Shown: one piece after another, positions 15,101-23,699 of the stretch
Layout: each line of letters starts with the position of its first letter
Numbering within the stretch: position 1 is the stretch's first letter
DNA from: Eupransor demetentiae
GTDB taxonomy: Bacteria > Bacillota > Bacilli > Lactobacillales > Lactobacillaceae
NCBI RefSeq assembly: GCF_963930865.1
Contig: NZ_CAWVOH010000004.1
Span: forward strand, 44,667-108,666
Length of the DNA stretch: 64,000 nucleotides
Direction of reading: 5' to 3'
Translations under genes and position numbers: made by a program
Notes under the pieces: generated by a model
The model's database searches: none
What the model was told of the DNA's origin: nothing
The model's input: the letters and a program-made list of their open reading frames with translations, nothing else

Positions 15101-16564
15101 ATGGTCGCAGAAATTAAGACATTGGTAACTTTTTTCGGTGCTACAGGTGATTTGGCAAAGCGTATGCTTTACCCATCTGTCTTTAATCTTTATAAGAAAG
15201 GTTACTTGAAGGAAAACTTTGCCGTGGTTGGAACTTCCCGTCAAGATTTGACGAACGAAGAATTCCAAGACATGGTGCGCACTTCCATCAAGGATGGCGT
15301 TACTGACCAAAAGCAAGCCGAAGACTTTTTGGCCCACTTCTCATACTGTGCAAGTGATGTTACAGATGCTGCTGGTTATGCCGGCTTGAAGGACACCATC
15401 GACGCTGCTGAAAAGAAGTTCCAAATTCCTGGCAACCGGATTTTCTACATGTCCGTCGCCCCTCGTTTCTTTGGTACCATTGCGCACTACTTGAAGTCCG
15501 AAGGTCTTTTGGCCAAGGAAGGCTTCAACCGCTTGATGATCGAAAAGCCATTTGGAACGTCATATGACACTGCCGAAAAGCTTCAAACTGAATTGGAAGA
15601 CGCCTTTAACGACGACCAACTTTACCGTATCGACCACTTCTTGGGTAAGGAAATGATTATGAACATCGCGCCAATTCGCTTCGGTAACCCCTTCATCGCC
15701 GCTGCCTGGAACAAGGACTACATCAAGAATGTCCAAGTTACTTTGGCCGAAACTTTGGGTGTTGAAGAACGTGCCGATTACTACGAAACTGCCGGTGCTT
15801 TGCTGGATATGATCCAAAACCACACCATGCAAATCGTTGGTTGGTTGGCCATGGAAGAACCTAAGTCATTTAACGACAAGAACATCCGTGCTGCTAAGAA
15901 CGCCGCCTTCTCCGCTTTGAAGATTTACAACAACGAAGAAGTTGCCCGCTACTTCGTTCGTGGTCAGTACGGCGCTGGTGAAAACCCAGACTACAAGCCA
16001 TACACGCAAGAACCAAACGTTCCTGCTGACTCAAAGAACAACACTTACATTGCAGGTGAATTGCAATTTAACACCCCTCGTTGGGAAGGTGTTCCTTTCT
16101 ACATCCGTTCTGGAAAGCGTATGGCAAAGAAGACCACTCGTATCGACATCGTCTTCAAGGCCGGTACTTTCCAAATGAACGCCGAACAGGAACCTCAAGA
16201 AACAGTACTTTCAATCGTTGTTTCACCTGATGCCGGTGTTCAATGGTCAATCAATGCCAAGGATGTTTCCGATAACTTCTCAACGCACTTGATTAACTTG
16301 AACTGGGCACCAACGGCCGAAGAAGTTAAGAATACGCCAGCCCCTTACGAACGCATGATTCACGATTGTATGGATGGTAACGGTTCAAACTTTGCTGACT
16401 GGCACGGTGTTGCGACCGCTTGGAAGTTTACCGACGCTATCTCAAAGGCTTACGCCGATGATGCCGCTCCATTGGAAACTTACGCATCTGGTTCAATGGG
16501 CCCTAAGGCTGCCGATGAATTGCTTGCCAAGAACGGCGACCACTGGGTATTTAACGGTAAGTAA
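15101..16564 (+). CDS. zwf: Glucose-6-phosphate 1-dehydrogenase
   Basis: 487 residues, normal family length. The N-terminal Rossmann fold carries the coenzyme motif GATGDLAKR near residue 12; the catalytic and substrate site is RIDHFLGKE near 177; EKPFGTS near 148 is also typical. It oxidises glucose 6-phosphate to 6-phosphogluconolactone, feeding 6-phosphogluconate into the phosphoketolase pathway, the main glucose route in heterofermentative lactic acid bacteria. Codon use is as biased as in xpkA, suggesting high expression. ATG at 15101 follows AAAGGGGAATATC. Confidence 0.98.
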   Translation: MVAEIKTLVTFFGATGDLAKRMLYPSVFNLYKKGYLKENFAVVGTSRQDLTNEEFQDMVRTSIKDGVTDQKQAEDFLAHFSYCASDVTDAAGYAGLKDTIDAAEKKFQIPGNRIFYMSVAPRFFGTIAHYLKSEGLLAKEGFNRLMIEKPFGTSYDTAEKLQTELEDAFNDDQLYRIDHFLGKEMIMNIAPIRFGNPFIAAAWNKDYIKNVQVTLAETLGVEERADYYETAGALLDMIQNHTMQIVGWLAMEEPKSFNDKNIRAAKNAAFSALKIYNNEEVARYFVRGQYGAGENPDYKPYTQEPNVPADSKNNTYIAGELQFNTPRWEGVPFYIRSGKRMAKKTTRIDIVFKAGTFQMNAEQEPQETVLSIVVSPDAGVQWSINAKDVSDNFSTHLINLNWAPTAEEVKNTPAPYERMIHDCMDGNGSNFADWHGVATAWKFTDAISKAYADDAAPLETYASGSMGPKAADELLAKNGDHWVFNGK

Positions 16565-16570
16565 GATTAA

Positions 16571-16603
16571 ATAAAAAAGCCTGATGATTAATCAGGCTTT
16601 TTA
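16571..16603 (+). terminator. Terminator of zwf
   Basis: GCCTGAT GATTA ATCAGGC hairpin followed by TTTTTATTTT. Confidence 0.92.
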
Positions 16604-16619
16604 TTTTGGAGAGGACTAC

Positions 16620-17156
16620 ATGAAAAAAGTTAGCATTATTGTTTCTGCATTGGTGATTATCGTTATTGGCTGCTTTATTGCCATCGGGCATTCCAATAGT
16701 AATCATTCCAATGATGAGAAAAGCAGCTCAAGTTCAATCAGTAAGTCTTCTTCAAGCAAGCAATCTTCCTCAGCGAAGAAGGAAAATCAAAGTAGCTCAA
16801 GCAGCCACGCTTCTTCTAATAATGACCAGGCCGCTGGTTCGGCGGGTCAATCTGCCACAACAAATGGTTCCACGAACACTGCTAACAACAATGGCGGTTA
16901 CCCAACAAAACCTGCTGATTATGACACCCAAGCTGGGGGTAAAGGACACGCTGTCCACAATACGGCTGATGCGTTAGACATTATCAAACATGTAATGGGT
17001 GTCAATGATGATACCCTCTATGATGCATGGCCAGATGAGTCCCAACCCAATTGCTATGACGTCAAAGTCCGTTCCAAAAGTATCATGGCCCAGGGTGGCA
17101 CTGGCACCATTGCCCTCTACTATGTTTACTCAGATGGAACATATAAAATTGGATAA
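16620..17156 (+). CDS. Ser-rich membrane-anchored extracytoplasmic protein
   Basis: 178 residues from ATG at 16620, preceded by GGAGAGG; an earlier in-frame ATG at 16584 lies inside the zwf terminator and was rejected. The anchor is MKKVSIIVSALVIIVIGCFI; then comes a Ser/Lys/Asn linker (about 25-90) and a compact C-terminal domain of about 85 residues (from about 95) with GHAVHNTADALDIIKHVMG and a final strand YYVYSDGTYKIG. The C-terminal domain looks folded but I do not recognise it. It shares its layout with the genes at 6578 and 58868, but only this one carries a folded domain. Confidence 0.8.
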   Translation: MKKVSIIVSALVIIVIGCFIAIGHSNSNHSNDEKSSSSSISKSSSSKQSSSAKKENQSSSSSHASSNNDQAAGSAGQSATTNGSTNTANNNGGYPTKPADYDTQAGGKGHAVHNTADALDIIKHVMGVNDDTLYDAWPDESQPNCYDVKVRSKSIMAQGGTGTIALYYVYSDGTYKIG

Positions 17157-17157
17157 G

Positions 17158-17189
17158 CAAAAAGCAACCCAATCGGGTTGCTTTTTTAA
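17158..17189. terminator. Bidirectional terminator between Ser-rich gene and ykoC
   Basis: AAGCAACCC AATC GGGTTGCTT flanked by A-run and T-run, between convergent genes. Confidence 0.92.
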
Positions 17190-17851
17190 TACACCGAAAG
17201 CCACAAGACAACTTGTAACACGATGATAATGGCAAGCATGATCAGCCAGCCGACCCCTGGCCAGGCATGATTTTCATAGTAGGAACGCGCTGCGCCCTCT
17301 TGGAAACCGTGCGAGGTCATTGCCATGGCCAAACTCTCTGACCATTTTAAGGCGTGGACCAGTGCTTTGAAATAGAGCGTGGGCTGCCAAAAATGCAGGG
17401 CTTCGTCGCGCATCAAACCAGCGGCACGAATGTAGCCGAAAGCTTGCTTGAAACGGGGCATGAAGTTCAAGGCCCCAAGGATACCGTAGGCAAAGGTAGC
17501 CGAAAGCTTCAGATTTTGCTGAAGGGATGTTAGTAACAAATAGGGCGTCATGCCCAAGGTTAGCCAAGCGCCAACAAAGATGAAAGCCAGCACACGAGAG
17601 CCCATCACAAAGCCGAAGTGCAAATTAGCGGCGGGACTGCCCTGCCCATAAAGGTAGAAGGACCAGAAAGTTCCAAAAACCGGAATGATGGCAATCAGAA
17701 AGTAGAAGCCAATTTTTTTAAGTGAGGTGCGTTTTAGGAGCAAAATTAATAGCGCACTTGCTAGCAAAAAGAGGTTTAGCGTAACCGACTGCGTTAGAGC
17801 AATTTCCAAGGAAATGATAATCGCTAAAATTAAGCGCTGTGTCGCATTCAT
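17186..17851 (-). CDS. ykoC: ECF transporter transmembrane T component (YkoC-like)
   Basis: 221 residues with about five to six membrane helices and the conserved cytoplasmic coupling segments ending in Ala-Arg-Gly-type helices that contact the ATPases (here GILGALNFMPRFKQAFGYIRAAGLMRDEA). It is the energy-coupling subunit of an energy-coupling factor importer. Its ATG overlaps the TGA of ykoD (TGATG), so the two are translated together. Position at the end of the TPP-riboswitch operon makes it part of a thiamine or HMP importer. Confidence 0.87.
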   Translation of the reverse strand: MNATQRLILAIIISLEIALTQSVTLNLFLLASALLILLLKRTSLKKIGFYFLIAIIPVFGTFWSFYLYGQGSPAANLHFGFVMGSRVLAFIFVGAWLTLGMTPYLLLTSLQQNLKLSATFAYGILGALNFMPRFKQAFGYIRAAGLMRDEALHFWQPTLYFKALVHALKWSESLAMAMTSHGFQEGAARSYYENHAWPGVGWLIMLAIIIVLQVVLWLSVY

Positions 17852-19248
17852 CAGATAGCCACCTCCTTTTGATAGGTCAAAGAGCCATCCTGGTAGGACA
17901 GGTGCTGGTCGATGATTCTAACCAAGTCGCGAACCTGGTGTGAAACCACTACAACGGTCAAGCGCAGCTCTCTTTGAACCACTTGAATCAAGGTCAAAAC
18001 CTGGTCAATTGAGGCTTCATCCAAGCCAGCCAAGGGTTCGTCCATCAGCAAAACCTTGGGGGCCATAATTAACATCAAAATCAGCTGTAACTTCTTTTGC
18101 TGTCCCCCGGACAAGGTGTAAACGGAGCGGTCGTCCATCCCCGTCAGCCCGAGTTTTTCCAACCAATCTTGCCGGCGGTCAGCTTGCCAATAATCGGCGT
18201 GCGGACTCTTGCTGGCGACTTGGGCTAACTCTTCTTCGACGGTAATATCCAGAAACTGTTCAGTGGCGGATTGGAAGATCAACCCAACTTGGCGGTAATA
18301 GGCGCGTTTTTTCCACTTTGAAAGTGCTTTATTCTCGTAAATAAGGGTTCCTTGATAATTGTGGAGGTCCGCCAAGGTTTTCAGCAAGGTCGACTTGCCG
18401 ACACCGTTGGGGCCAGTAATCAAAGTGATTTGCTGGTCATAAATGGCCAGTTCATCTTGATGCAAAACTTCGCGTTCACCGTTTTTTAGGTTGACATCTT
18501 CCAAGCTGTAAGTTGGAGCAGTGAGCGGAGCGGGCTCAATGCTGACATATTGGTCTCGATGCTCGAATTTCTGCCAGTCAGGGCGTGCAAGGCGTGCAAG
18601 CTGCTCACCCTGAACTTGGTAGAAATCCGTGATTTTATCCAGGTAACCAGCGGAATCATGGTCGGCCACCAAAATACCGTAACCCTCTTGGCTTAATTGA
18701 TGGAGCATTCCCTGCAGTTCTCGGCGGGATTGCAAGTCCACGGCCGCAAAGGGCTCGTCCAACAGTAAGTATTTAGCACCAAGGGCCAAAACTTCAGCTA
18801 GCGCGACCTTTTGTAATTCACCCCCGGATAAAGTGACAAAGGGCCGGTCGACGAAGTCCGCAAGACCTACTCGAGTCAAGGACCAGGCAATTCGCCGGTC
18901 AATTTCGTCGTGTGGCAGGGCCAAATTTTCCAGTGCGAAAATAAATTCCTGCCTCACCGTTGGCATGGCGAACTGGCTGTCCGGATTTTGGAAAAGCAAA
19001 CCAACTTCCTTGGCGCGGACATTGGCTGGTAGATCCTTTAGGTCCGTACCATCAAGATTGATTTGACCAGCAACTTGACCGCCGTACTGAGGATACAAGC
19101 CAGCTAAAGCCTTCAATAAAGTTGATTTACCCGAACCGGACGGCCCCATTAAAAGCGTCATATCGCCGCCCTTGAGTTCTAAACTGACGTCGGCGAGCAC
19201 GGTTTGCTTTTGGTAACCGAGGTCCAAATTTTCAGCAATTAGGGCCAT
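17851..19248 (-). CDS. ykoD: ECF transporter ATPase, fused double-domain (YkoD-like)
   Basis: 465 residues with two full ABC ATPase domains. The first (about 1-225) has Walker A GPSGSGKST, signature LSGGELQ and Walker B LLLDEPFA; the second (about 240-460) has GPNGVGKST, LSGGQQKK and LLMDEPLA. It drives uptake together with YkoC and the substrate-binding YkoE. All motifs are intact. It follows ykoE by 2 bp. Confidence 0.93.
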   Translation of the reverse strand: MALIAENLDLGYQKQTVLADVSLELKGGDMTLLMGPSGSGKSTLLKALAGLYPQYGGQVAGQINLDGTDLKDLPANVRAKEVGLLFQNPDSQFAMPTVRQEFIFALENLALPHDEIDRRIAWSLTRVGLADFVDRPFVTLSGGELQKVALAEVLALGAKYLLLDEPFAAVDLQSRRELQGMLHQLSQEGYGILVADHDSAGYLDKITDFYQVQGEQLARLARPDWQKFEHRDQYVSIEPAPLTAPTYSLEDVNLKNGEREVLHQDELAIYDQQITLITGPNGVGKSTLLKTLADLHNYQGTLIYENKALSKWKKRAYYRQVGLIFQSATEQFLDITVEEELAQVASKSPHADYWQADRRQDWLEKLGLTGMDDRSVYTLSGGQQKKLQLILMLIMAPKVLLMDEPLAGLDEASIDQVLTLIQVVQRELRLTVVVVSHQVRDLVRIIDQHLSYQDGSLTYQKEVAI

Positions 19249-19250
19249 AA

Positions 19251-19811
19251 TTAGTCCTTCTTGGCGAGCAATTTAGAACGGTCCAAAAGCGTGGTAATTC
19301 CCTTCACCAAGACACCGCCGAAGAAGAAAATCGACAAGTAGCGAACGACGAAGAGGGCAATCAAAAGACCGAAGTTGTAGTGCAAGTAGCCGTCCTTGAT
19401 GATTGACCAGGCGAAAGTCACGATGGTTCCCGTCAAAGTTGATAGCCAAAGTCCGGCCGTCCAGTTCTTGTAGCCGACCAAAGTGAAACCAAGTTCAGAG
19501 GCGATACCCTGGACGAAACCTGATAGTAAGGTTCCGACACCGTATACTCCGCCCAGGAACATTTCACCGGCAGCCCCCAGCATTTCTCCGATGAAACCAG
19601 CACCGGGCTTCTTGAGCAAGTAAGCGGCCAAAGGACCAGCCATCATCCAAACACCCAGCGTCAATTCTGTGGTGAAAACCTGCAAACCAACGGGCGTCAA
19701 AGCTGCTGAAACAAGTTGGTAAACGGGATCCATGATCCAGTAAACCACTGAGAAAATAATGGCGATGAGCGCCAAGAGAATTACATTTTGTAGTGTCCAT
19801 TTTGCTTTCAT
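19251..19811 (-). CDS. ykoE: ECF transporter substrate-binding S component YkoE (thiamine or HMP)
   Basis: 186 residues, about six membrane helices. It begins MKAKWTLQNVILLALIAIIFSVVYW, typical of YkoE-type S components, and carries the family-like segment GEMLGAAGEMFLGGVYG. It would bind hydroxymethylpyrimidine or thiamine at the membrane and hand it to YkoC/YkoD. Assignment is supported by the operon and the TPP riboswitch. The ATG at 19811 follows AAGGATAAATT. Confidence 0.9.
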   Translation of the reverse strand: MKAKWTLQNVILLALIAIIFSVVYWIMDPVYQLVSAALTPVGLQVFTTELTLGVWMMAGPLAAYLLKKPGAGFIGEMLGAAGEMFLGGVYGVGTLLSGFVQGIASELGFTLVGYKNWTAGLWLSTLTGTIVTFAWSIIKDGYLHYNFGLLIALFVVRYLSIFFFGGVLVKGITTLLDRSKLLAKKD

Positions 19812-19819
19812 GATTCAAT

Positions 19820-20620
19820 TTATCCTTCGTTTTCGACTTTACTTAGTTTAATTTTTGCGCTGAGTTCTGCATCGGTTAGATTGGCCAGATGATCAAAAGT
19901 TTTGTTTAAGAAATCAGCGGGTCCGGCAATGCCATCAGCCAGTGCTAGTTCCCCGGCAACCGGCAGACTTGCGGCAGCATAGGCGATTTCTTCGACTTGC
20001 TTGCTTTGGCTAGCAAAGGCACCCAGGAGGCCATCGAGCGCATCCCCCATGCCGACATTGGTGGCCAATTCCGGTGCTGAATTATCAACCCGGTAAATGG
20101 CCTGCCCATCTGAAATCAAATCACTTGGTCCGGTTGCCACCACGATGGTCTTGAGTTGCTGGGCAGCCTTTTTCACGATGAGAGCTGGGTCTGCTTGGCC
20201 AGAACCAGCATCGATGCCGTGTGCCTGCCAGTCAAAACCGGCTAACGTTGCGATTTCGCCTAGGTTTCCCCGGACGATGGTGACGTCAACTTGGGCCACC
20301 AATTCTTGTGCCCGACGGCGACGTAAGGGTGTCGCTCCAGCAGCAACGGGGTCAAAGATAACCGGCTTGCCCTCGGCGTTAGCAGCTTTTCCAGCAGCCA
20401 GCATCACGCTTTGCACCCGTTGACTGGTCGAGCCGAGATTGAGCGTGACCGCCTGAGCGATTTTTACTAGGTCCGGCACTTCCTCGATGTCCTCGCCCAT
20501 GATGGGTGAGGCGCCGATGTAGGCGATGGCATTGGCGACCACCTGCGGCGTAACCCGGTTAGCAATGTTAAAAACAATTGGTTGTGCTTGCCGCACACGC
20601 TTTAATAAATCATTTTTCAT
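19820..20620 (-). CDS. thiM: Hydroxyethylthiazole kinase
   Basis: 266 residues, ribokinase-like fold. It phosphorylates 4-methyl-5-(2-hydroxyethyl)thiazole for thiamine salvage. Family markers are NRVTPQVVANAIAYIGASPIM at the start, VFDPVAAGAT near 105 and the anion-hole loop near residue 195. That loop reads NVGMGDALDG: Asp stands where ThiM enzymes usually have Cys (G-x-G-C), giving a ribokinase-type catalytic base. It overlaps thiE by 11 bp. Confidence 0.93.
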   Translation of the reverse strand: MKNDLLKRVRQAQPIVFNIANRVTPQVVANAIAYIGASPIMGEDIEEVPDLVKIAQAVTLNLGSTSQRVQSVMLAAGKAANAEGKPVIFDPVAAGATPLRRRRAQELVAQVDVTIVRGNLGEIATLAGFDWQAHGIDAGSGQADPALIVKKAAQQLKTIVVATGPSDLISDGQAIYRVDNSAPELATNVGMGDALDGLLGAFASQSKQVEEIAYAAASLPVAGELALADGIAGPADFLNKTFDHLANLTDAELSAKIKLSKVENEG

Positions 20621-21266
20621 CGGTTTGCTTTTCCTTTAACTCTTTCACTATTTCGGCGATGTTGTTGCTGGCCGTGATGGCCGAAATAACCGCAATCCCA
20701 GCGGCTCCCTTGCCGGCTACTTGATCGGCATTATGGCATTTGATGCCCCCGATGGCGACGACGGGCAAGGGCGACTGGCTGCATACTTCCTGTAAACCGG
20801 CTGGCCCAATCGGCTCTTTGGCCTGAGCCTTCGAGTTCGTTGCAAAAACCGGTCCCACTCCCAGGTAATCGACCTGGCCCAAAACCGAACGGCTCTTGGT
20901 CAACTCGTCTAGATTATGCACGGACAAACCGAGCATGAGCTGCGGTGCGGCCGCCTTAATTTGTGGCACCTTGGTGTCGGCCTGCCCCACGTGAATACCG
21001 TCCGCGTCAATCGCCAGCGCAAGCTCCAAATCATCGTCGACGTAGAGTGGCACTTGGTATTTGGCCGTAATCGTCCGTAGTTCTTTACCCAAATTCAGCT
21101 TTTCCTGCTGGTTGAGTTTTGAACCATCCTTTTCACGGTACTGGAGGGCCGTAATGCCAGCCGCACAGGCTTCTCGGGCAATGCGCAAGACTTCTTCGGG
21201 TTTGCCGCCGACATTTTGGCTCCCAATGACGAGATAAACCTGCAGTGAAGCGGAATCAAATTTCAT
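20610..21266 (-). CDS. thiE: Thiamine-phosphate synthase
   Basis: 218 residues from ATG at 21266; the frame is open further up but that part lies inside thiD. A TIM barrel that joins HMP pyrophosphate and thiazole phosphate to thiamine phosphate. Visible motifs are QYREKDGSK near 48, DGIHVGQADTKVP near 90, GVGPVFATNSK near 137 and VVAIGGIK near 170. It overlaps thiD upstream and thiM downstream by 11 bp each, so translation of the three is coupled. Confidence 0.95.
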   Translation of the reverse strand: MKFDSASLQVYLVIGSQNVGGKPEEVLRIAREACAAGITALQYREKDGSKLNQQEKLNLGKELRTITAKYQVPLYVDDDLELALAIDADGIHVGQADTKVPQIKAAAPQLMLGLSVHNLDELTKSRSVLGQVDYLGVGPVFATNSKAQAKEPIGPAGLQEVCSQSPLPVVAIGGIKCHNADQVAGKGAAGIAVISAITASNNIAEIVKELKEKQTDEK

Positions 21267-22074
21267 TGCGCTGTACCTCCCAGTTGCCTTGGTTGAGCGG
21301 TCCGTGCCCGTGGCCGATGTTAAGTGGATGGGCAATGATGGTGTTCATGTAGCTGTGCCCTTCCTTAATGGCTGCTTCGAGCGTCTCGCCCTGGGCCAGA
21401 TAGGCCGTAATGGCAGCGGAAAGCGTGTCCCCGGTGCCGTGCTTACTTGAGGTGTGAATGCGTTCGCCCGTCAACCAGAATTCCTGATCAGCTAGCAAAA
21501 CGTAATCCTTAACCTGGGGCCCATCCCCGTGGCCACCCTTCACAATCACGTTTGGCACGCCGAGCTGCTGAATTTTATTTCCAGCAGTCACCATGTCGGC
21601 TTCCGTCTTGATGGCCATTCCGGCCAGCAATTCAGCTTCGGGCAGGTTGGGCGTGACCAAGAGGGCCAGCGGCAACAAGTCCTCCTTCATTGCGGCAACT
21701 CCGGCGTCATCCAAAAGACTAGCACCGCCCTTTGCCACCATGACTGGATCGACAATCAAGTTACTGAGCTCGTATTTTTTAACGGCCCGGGCAACGGTTT
21801 GCACCCGGATAGCATCGAAGAGCGCCCCGGTTTTGGCAGCCCGAACGTCAAAGTCAGCCATAATCGACGCAAACTGGGCATCAATTACGTCGGGCTCCAC
21901 AGGATGGGCACCCTGAACACCGAGCGTGTTTTGGGCGGTTAAACCGACAATGACATTCGTTGAATAGGTTTGGCAGGCCTGCATCGTTTTGGTGTCCGCC
22001 TGCATCCCCGCACCCCCGCCGGAATCAGAACCGGCAATGGTCAGCGCGGTTGGATATTGCTTAGGATCACGCAT
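21256..22074 (-). CDS. thiD: HMP/HMP-phosphate kinase
   Basis: 272 residues from ATG at 22074, which follows the tenA stop by one base. The bifunctional kinase converts hydroxymethylpyrimidine to its pyrophosphate. The start shows TIAGSDSGGGAGMQADTKT; the anion-hole and catalytic region is SSKHGTGDTLSAAITAY near 215. The length is normal. With TenA it makes the pyrimidine half of thiamine from salvaged HMP or thiamine breakdown products. Confidence 0.95.
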   Translation of the reverse strand: MRDPKQYPTALTIAGSDSGGGAGMQADTKTMQACQTYSTNVIVGLTAQNTLGVQGAHPVEPDVIDAQFASIMADFDVRAAKTGALFDAIRVQTVARAVKKYELSNLIVDPVMVAKGGASLLDDAGVAAMKEDLLPLALLVTPNLPEAELLAGMAIKTEADMVTAGNKIQQLGVPNVIVKGGHGDGPQVKDYVLLADQEFWLTGERIHTSSKHGTGDTLSAAITAYLAQGETLEAAIKEGHSYMNTIIAHPLNIGHGHGPLNQGNWEVQRNEI

Positions 22075-22075
22075 T

Positions 22076-22732
22076 TTAATCCTCCAAGGCTTGGGCAAAG
22101 AAGGCCACTTCATACTCGGTTGACTTTTCAAAAGCGGCTAAGCCCTTAGCTTTTTGTTCCGGACTCGCCTTTTTGGCGGCCTGGTCAACCAAACTCGTCA
22201 CATCCTTAGTAAAGCCGTGGTTGAAGTCGCTGTAGTAGTTAAACCAAGGGAAGAAGGGATTATCTTCCTTGATCAAACCTTCGCGAATCATGTGGTTGGC
22301 TAAGTAGGTGTAGTCAAAGGGACAGGAAAAAATCGATAGCAAACCGACAAAATCATCTTCCTGCGTAGCCTTTTCCATGTGTTCCAGGTAGGCATTGGTT
22401 ACGGCTGAATTGGCATAATCGCTAGAAACCAAATCATCTTCATTCGTGTGGGCATGGTCCAACAAGATTTGGTGGGCTTCATACTCTTTGACGTCTTGGT
22501 CCGGCTCAGTAGCCACTTTTTCACCGGTTACCGCCATGTACAACTTTTCGTACAAAGGCAAGTAGCGGTCCAAGTAACGATGATCCTGTTGGACATAAGT
22601 TAGCAGTGCTTGTGAATCAACTTTTCCCGACTCCAGCGCCTTAATAAAGCGATTATCGAGAAATTCCTGTAGGTGCTGGTCCATAATCTTACGGCACTGT
22701 TCTGAAAAAGATTGGGTGGCGCTTGCTTCCAT
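22076..22732 (-). CDS. tenA: Aminopyrimidine aminohydrolase / thiaminase II TenA
   Basis: 218 residues from ATG at 22732, chosen for the GAGGAG ribosome binding site 6 bp upstream. An all-helical TenA fold; the catalytic Cys lies in LLSIFSCPFDYTYLA near residue 135, and a Tyr-rich pocket (YVQQDHRYLDRY near 50) is typical. It turns degraded thiamine into HMP for ThiD. First gene of the operon after the TPP riboswitch and terminator. Confidence 0.94.
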   Translation of the reverse strand: MEASATQSFSEQCRKIMDQHLQEFLDNRFIKALESGKVDSQALLTYVQQDHRYLDRYLPLYEKLYMAVTGEKVATEPDQDVKEYEAHQILLDHAHTNEDDLVSSDYANSAVTNAYLEHMEKATQEDDFVGLLSIFSCPFDYTYLANHMIREGLIKEDNPFFPWFNYYSDFNHGFTKDVTSLVDQAAKKASPEQKAKGLAAFEKSTEYEVAFFAQALED

Positions 22733-22782
22733 GTTGCTCTCCTCGTTTGGCGGACGTTGGGGCCACATCCGTTTTTAGACAA

Positions 22783-22812
22783 TAAAAAAGCCCTCAGCTC
22801 GAGCTGAGGACT
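22783..22812 (-). terminator. Riboswitch expression-platform terminator
   Basis: Perfect CCTCAGCTC/GAGCTGAGG stem with GGGC then TTTTTT on the minus strand, between the TPP aptamer and tenA. It should form when TPP is bound. Confidence 0.9.
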
Positions 22813-22860
22813 TCGTTGATAAGCCCGCCAAAAAGGCAGTCTAAAAAGTCGATTGTATAA

Positions 22861-22930
22861 AGTTCCCTCCGGCCGTACTAACGGCATCAGGTTAATGGGT
22901 ATAATCTCAGCTCAAGGCACCCCAACTTTT
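22861..22930 (-). promoter_or_regulatory. TPP (THI-element) riboswitch aptamer
   Basis: Minus strand carries the hallmark thi-box blocks in order: GGGGTGCC, then GCTGAGATTATACCC, then AACCTGATGCCGTTAGTACGG and GGAGGGAA. This senses thiamine pyrophosphate and controls the seven-gene tenA-to-ykoC operon downstream through the terminator at 22783-22812. Confidence 0.96.
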
Positions 22931-22943
22931 AAATTGTGGCTTC

Positions 22944-22973
22944 AGTATAGCACAGCTAAAAAAATAATTACAA
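22944..22973 (-). promoter_or_regulatory. Promoter of the thiamine operon
   Basis: Minus strand TTGTAA (22968-22973), 18-bp spacer with extended TG, TATACT (22944-22949). The -35 box overlaps the stop codon of the upstream HD gene. Confidence 0.75.
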
Positions 22974-23651
22974 ATCTAAATCAAAGGCCGGGTCAGTCAA
23001 AAGGCCTGTTTCCTCGTTAAAGGTCCGCAAGAAATTCTTCATGTAAAGCGCACGCTTATCGGCTTCCTGTCGCCCCGCCGGTGTGTTAAAGAGGGCCGGT
23101 AACTTGAATAATTTTTCGTAAAAATGGTTAACAGTGGGTCCGTTATTTTTACGGTAGGCTTGCTTATCCCTTACATCAGTCATCGGCAAAATATCTGGGT
23201 CGGCCAAGGCGCGGCCCTTAGCACCGCCATAGGCAAAGGCCCGGGCAATCCCGATGGCACCAAGTGCTTCAATGCGGTCGGCATCCTGGACGTATTGGCC
23301 GATTGCGCTGAGTTGATAGTGCTCTTTTAGATTGGCCGAGTAGGACAAATGCGTGATGATATCCATGATTTCAGCCACTGCTTCTGGGGAAAAGTCGGCT
23401 TGACCCAACAGCTTTTCCACCCGCTGAATCTGCCCCGGCACGTCAGCAACCACCTTGTCATCGATGGTGTCGTGAAGCAAACTGGCAGCAAGCAAAATCG
23501 CCGCTTTATCCGCTGGCATTTCACCCAGATCATTCTGATAAAAACGAGCCGCCCAATCCGCTACTCGCTTAACGTGGCGGTAATCATGCCCGGTCGTGTC
23601 GCTCGCCAAAGTTTCCCGAGCAAAAGCGTCAATCTTGCCTAAATTTGGCAT
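22968..23651 (-). CDS. HD-domain phosphohydrolase
   Basis: 227 residues. The HD superfamily metal site is visible as HDYRHVKRV (about 22-30), LLHDTIDDK (about 58-66) and the later ADRIEALGAIGIARAFAYGG, so the metal-binding H...HD...D pattern is intact. Relatives include YedJ/YpgQ-type nucleotide phosphohydrolases; the substrate is not known. ATG at 23651 follows AAGGAGGTTATTT. It is read into the thiamine operon promoter region with no clear terminator between them. Confidence 0.85.
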   Translation of the reverse strand: MPNLGKIDAFARETLASDTTGHDYRHVKRVADWAARFYQNDLGEMPADKAAILLAASLLHDTIDDKVVADVPGQIQRVEKLLGQADFSPEAVAEIMDIITHLSYSANLKEHYQLSAIGQYVQDADRIEALGAIGIARAFAYGGAKGRALADPDILPMTDVRDKQAYRKNNGPTVNHFYEKLFKLPALFNTPAGRQEADKRALYMKNFLRTFNEETGLLTDPAFDLDL

Positions 23652-23666
23652 AAATAACCTCCTTAT

Positions 23667-23699
23667 GAAAAAAGCAGCTCTTAGCGAACTGCTTTTTTA
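23667..23699 (-). terminator. Terminator of the Pr6Pr-like membrane protein gene
   Basis: AGCAGTTC GCTAA GAGCTGCT, an eight-pair stem followed by six T on the minus strand. It overlaps the 3' end of the gene. Confidence 0.88.

Noticed and set aside
13757..15337. 526-residue form of the MFS transporter
   Set aside because: The extra 125 residues overlap the zwf promoter and start region, are not membrane-like, and the internal ATG at 14962 has GGAGG.
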